Below are positions 4,802 to 5,583 of a stretch of 5,583 nucleotides of DNA, one piece after another. Numbering within the stretch: position 1 is the first letter of the stretch; each line of letters starts with the position of its first letter. Source of the stretch: Coriobacteriaceae bacterium (GTDB lineage Bacteria > Actinomycetota > Coriobacteriia > Coriobacteriales > Coriobacteriaceae); the NCBI GenBank assembly GCA_902363875.1, contig CABJBO010000057.1, forward strand, positions 1 to 5,583, written 5' to 3'. Both the position numbers and the translations under genes were made by a program. The notes below the pieces were generated by a model. That model had not been told where the DNA came from. It ran no database searches and was given only the letters and a program-made list of their open reading frames with translations.

Positions 4802-4850
4802 AGGTATCGCTCTAGCGATATTATAACAAACTATCGCTAGAGCGATACCT
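4802..4850 (-). promoter_or_regulatory. Toxin-operon promoter inside twin palindromic operators
   Basis: A perfect inverted repeat has 19-bp arms (AGGTATCGCTCTAGCGATA at 4802-4820 and its complement at 4832-4850) separated by 11 bp. Each arm contains its own palindrome, TATCGCT-CT-AGCGATA (4805-4820) and TATCGCT-AG-AGCGATA (4832-4847), with centres 27 bp apart. The minus-strand -10 box TATAAT (4825-4820), preceded by TGT as an extended -10, lies in the gap. The -35 region falls inside the upstream operator and the start site inside the downstream one. The AGGAGG of the DUF3990 gene follows. The likely mechanism is autorepression by the XRE protein bound as two dimers. Confidence 0.85.
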
Positions 4851-5058
4851 GTATTCAAAGAGCAAGAGGGTGCATGAAACCGAGTTTGAGTTCAATACTG
4901 GCTTCCAAGACTCTCCGAGTCCGGAAGAATGCGACAAAATTCTGACTTGTTGCCCACACTGGAGCGCACCAACGCCTCTGCCTGCAGTCTCTTTGCGAGA
5001 ATAGGGCAGTGTGCTCGGCTGGTTCTGATTTTCCCCACACTTCCGGAAAACGGGAGCA
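4851..5058. other. Spacer between the toxin operon promoter and the LPxTA remnant
   Basis: No supported gene, tRNA or clear terminator. Two short minus-strand frames overlap here in different registers and show no recognisable motif or ribosome binding site. Confidence 0.4.
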
Positions 5059-5376
5059 TCAGCAGCGGTGTGCAGCTTTGAGAGCTGCTGTTCCCAGTAC
5101 GAACAGCAATGCGGACACGGCGATCCAATGGCTGTCGGCGGTCTTGGGAAGTGATGAGGAAGTCGCGGTTGTCGTCTTTGTCGCGATTGCGGGCTTCACC
5201 GTGGGGTGCGTCGCCTGTTCCATAGCAGCCCCTCTATTAGCAGGGTCAACATCGGCAGTGGACCCGCCATCCCCCGGCACCTCGCCGCCAGATGTGTCGG
5301 TCTCCCCTGTCGGGACGGTAGCGCCCTCGGGCTCTACAACAACGTGCGTTGCCGTCATTGAACCTGCGTCTACCAT
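5059..5376 (-). pseudogene. C-terminal remnant of an LPxTG-class cell-wall-anchored protein
   Basis: The 105-codon frame ends with a full sorting signal: LPKTA (76-80), a hydrophobic segment (about 84-99, WIAVSALLFVLGTAAL) and a short basic tail (KAAHRC). Residues 1-75 are a Pro/Gly/Thr/Ser/Ala-rich wall-spanning type linker with no folded-domain motif. No signal peptide precedes it: the frame starts at ATG 5376 and an in-frame TGA lies 10 codons upstream, with no hydrophobic segment in either neighbouring frame. A sortase substrate needs secretion, so this is best read as the 3' end of a larger surface-protein gene whose 5' part was lost, probably by rearrangement near the IS end about 160 bp away. 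A misassembly or frameshift is the alternative. Confidence 0.6.
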
Positions 5377-5532
5377 GCTGTCGGCCCCAAAAGCCCTGTC
5401 CTGTCAAACGACATTCAAGCCATGGCAGTAAATGGGACGTGATCGCGTCTATCGAGCATTGGTTTTAAGAGCTGCTTAGGTACAGTGCGTTGTGAATTGG
5501 ATTAATTTAATCGATTTGAACCCATTAATAAA
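5377..5532. other. AT-rich spacer next to the right IS end
   Basis: No gene is seen. The last 50 bases before the IS end are AT-rich (for example GATTAATTTAATCGA), the kind of target many IS elements favour. Confidence 0.4.
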
Positions 5533-5583
5533 GGCTCTGTTAGACCACATTTGACACGATCGGCTGTTCGTCGAACCGGGAAA
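5533..5583 (+). mobile_element. Inward-facing end of a second insertion sequence (partial)
   Basis: This begins GGCTCTGTTAGACCA, identical over 15 bases to the complement of the left end, then diverges but keeps TTTGACA at the equivalent place. Because the two visible ends differ internally, they are probably the opposite termini of the same IS type, which would put the two copies in direct orientation around the window. Only 51 nt are visible and no transposase can be read. Confidence 0.6.

Noticed and set aside
5009..5431. 140-codon plus-strand frame opposite the LPxTA remnant.
   Set aside because: The minus-strand frame carries a textbook sorting signal. The plus-strand translation is its antisense shadow and has no ribosome binding site or motif.

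Overview
The window looks like a small, high-GC, all-minus-strand piece of an accessory or island-type region from a Gram-positive bacterium. I favour the Coriobacteriia (Eggerthellaceae-like). The reasons are an LPxTA sorting signal, a recognisable Coriobacteria-type AbiEi-like/DUF559-like protein and an actinobacterial-looking composition. This is inference; no rRNA or core gene is present to settle it.

Layout, left to right. Positions 1-51 and 5533-5583 are the inward-facing ends of two insertion sequences that share a terminal inverted repeat. Exactly 51 nt is visible on each side, as expected for a short-read contig that stops inside a multicopy element. Next come two minus-strand tRNA genes, a CAU-anticodon tRNA (281-356) and tRNA-Ala(GGC) (555-627). 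Each has its own promoter and its own terminator hairpin. A GC-rich 386-bp spacer (669-1054) holds three copies of a roughly 35-bp repeat built on GTAGTAGATGG and a 14-bp hairpin terminator. A 385-codon gene (1055-2212) encodes a protein with an AbiEi-like N-terminal part and a C-terminal PD-(D/E)XK/DUF559-like nuclease signature. It has a long leader, a perfect 16-bp palindrome at its promoter and a hairpin that pairs with part of its ribosome binding site. tRNA-Val(CAC) (2583-2657) follows, again with promoter and terminator.

The centre of interest is a three-gene minus-strand operon at 2898-4787. It encodes a DUF3990-type ADP-ribosyltransferase-fold protein, then an XRE-type helix-turn-helix partner, then a Doc/Fic-type toxin with an HIFEGGNKRT motif. 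It is transcribed from a promoter whose -10 box lies between two 16-bp palindromes, which together form a perfect 19-bp inverted repeat. This reads as a toxin-antitoxin module in which one autorepressing antitoxin may control two toxins that both modify proteins. Upstream of it, 5059-5376 is the C-terminal remnant of an LPxTG-class surface protein with no signal peptide.

The three tRNA genes and the islet genes are each independently promoted and terminated, so apart from the toxin operon this is a string of single transcription units.
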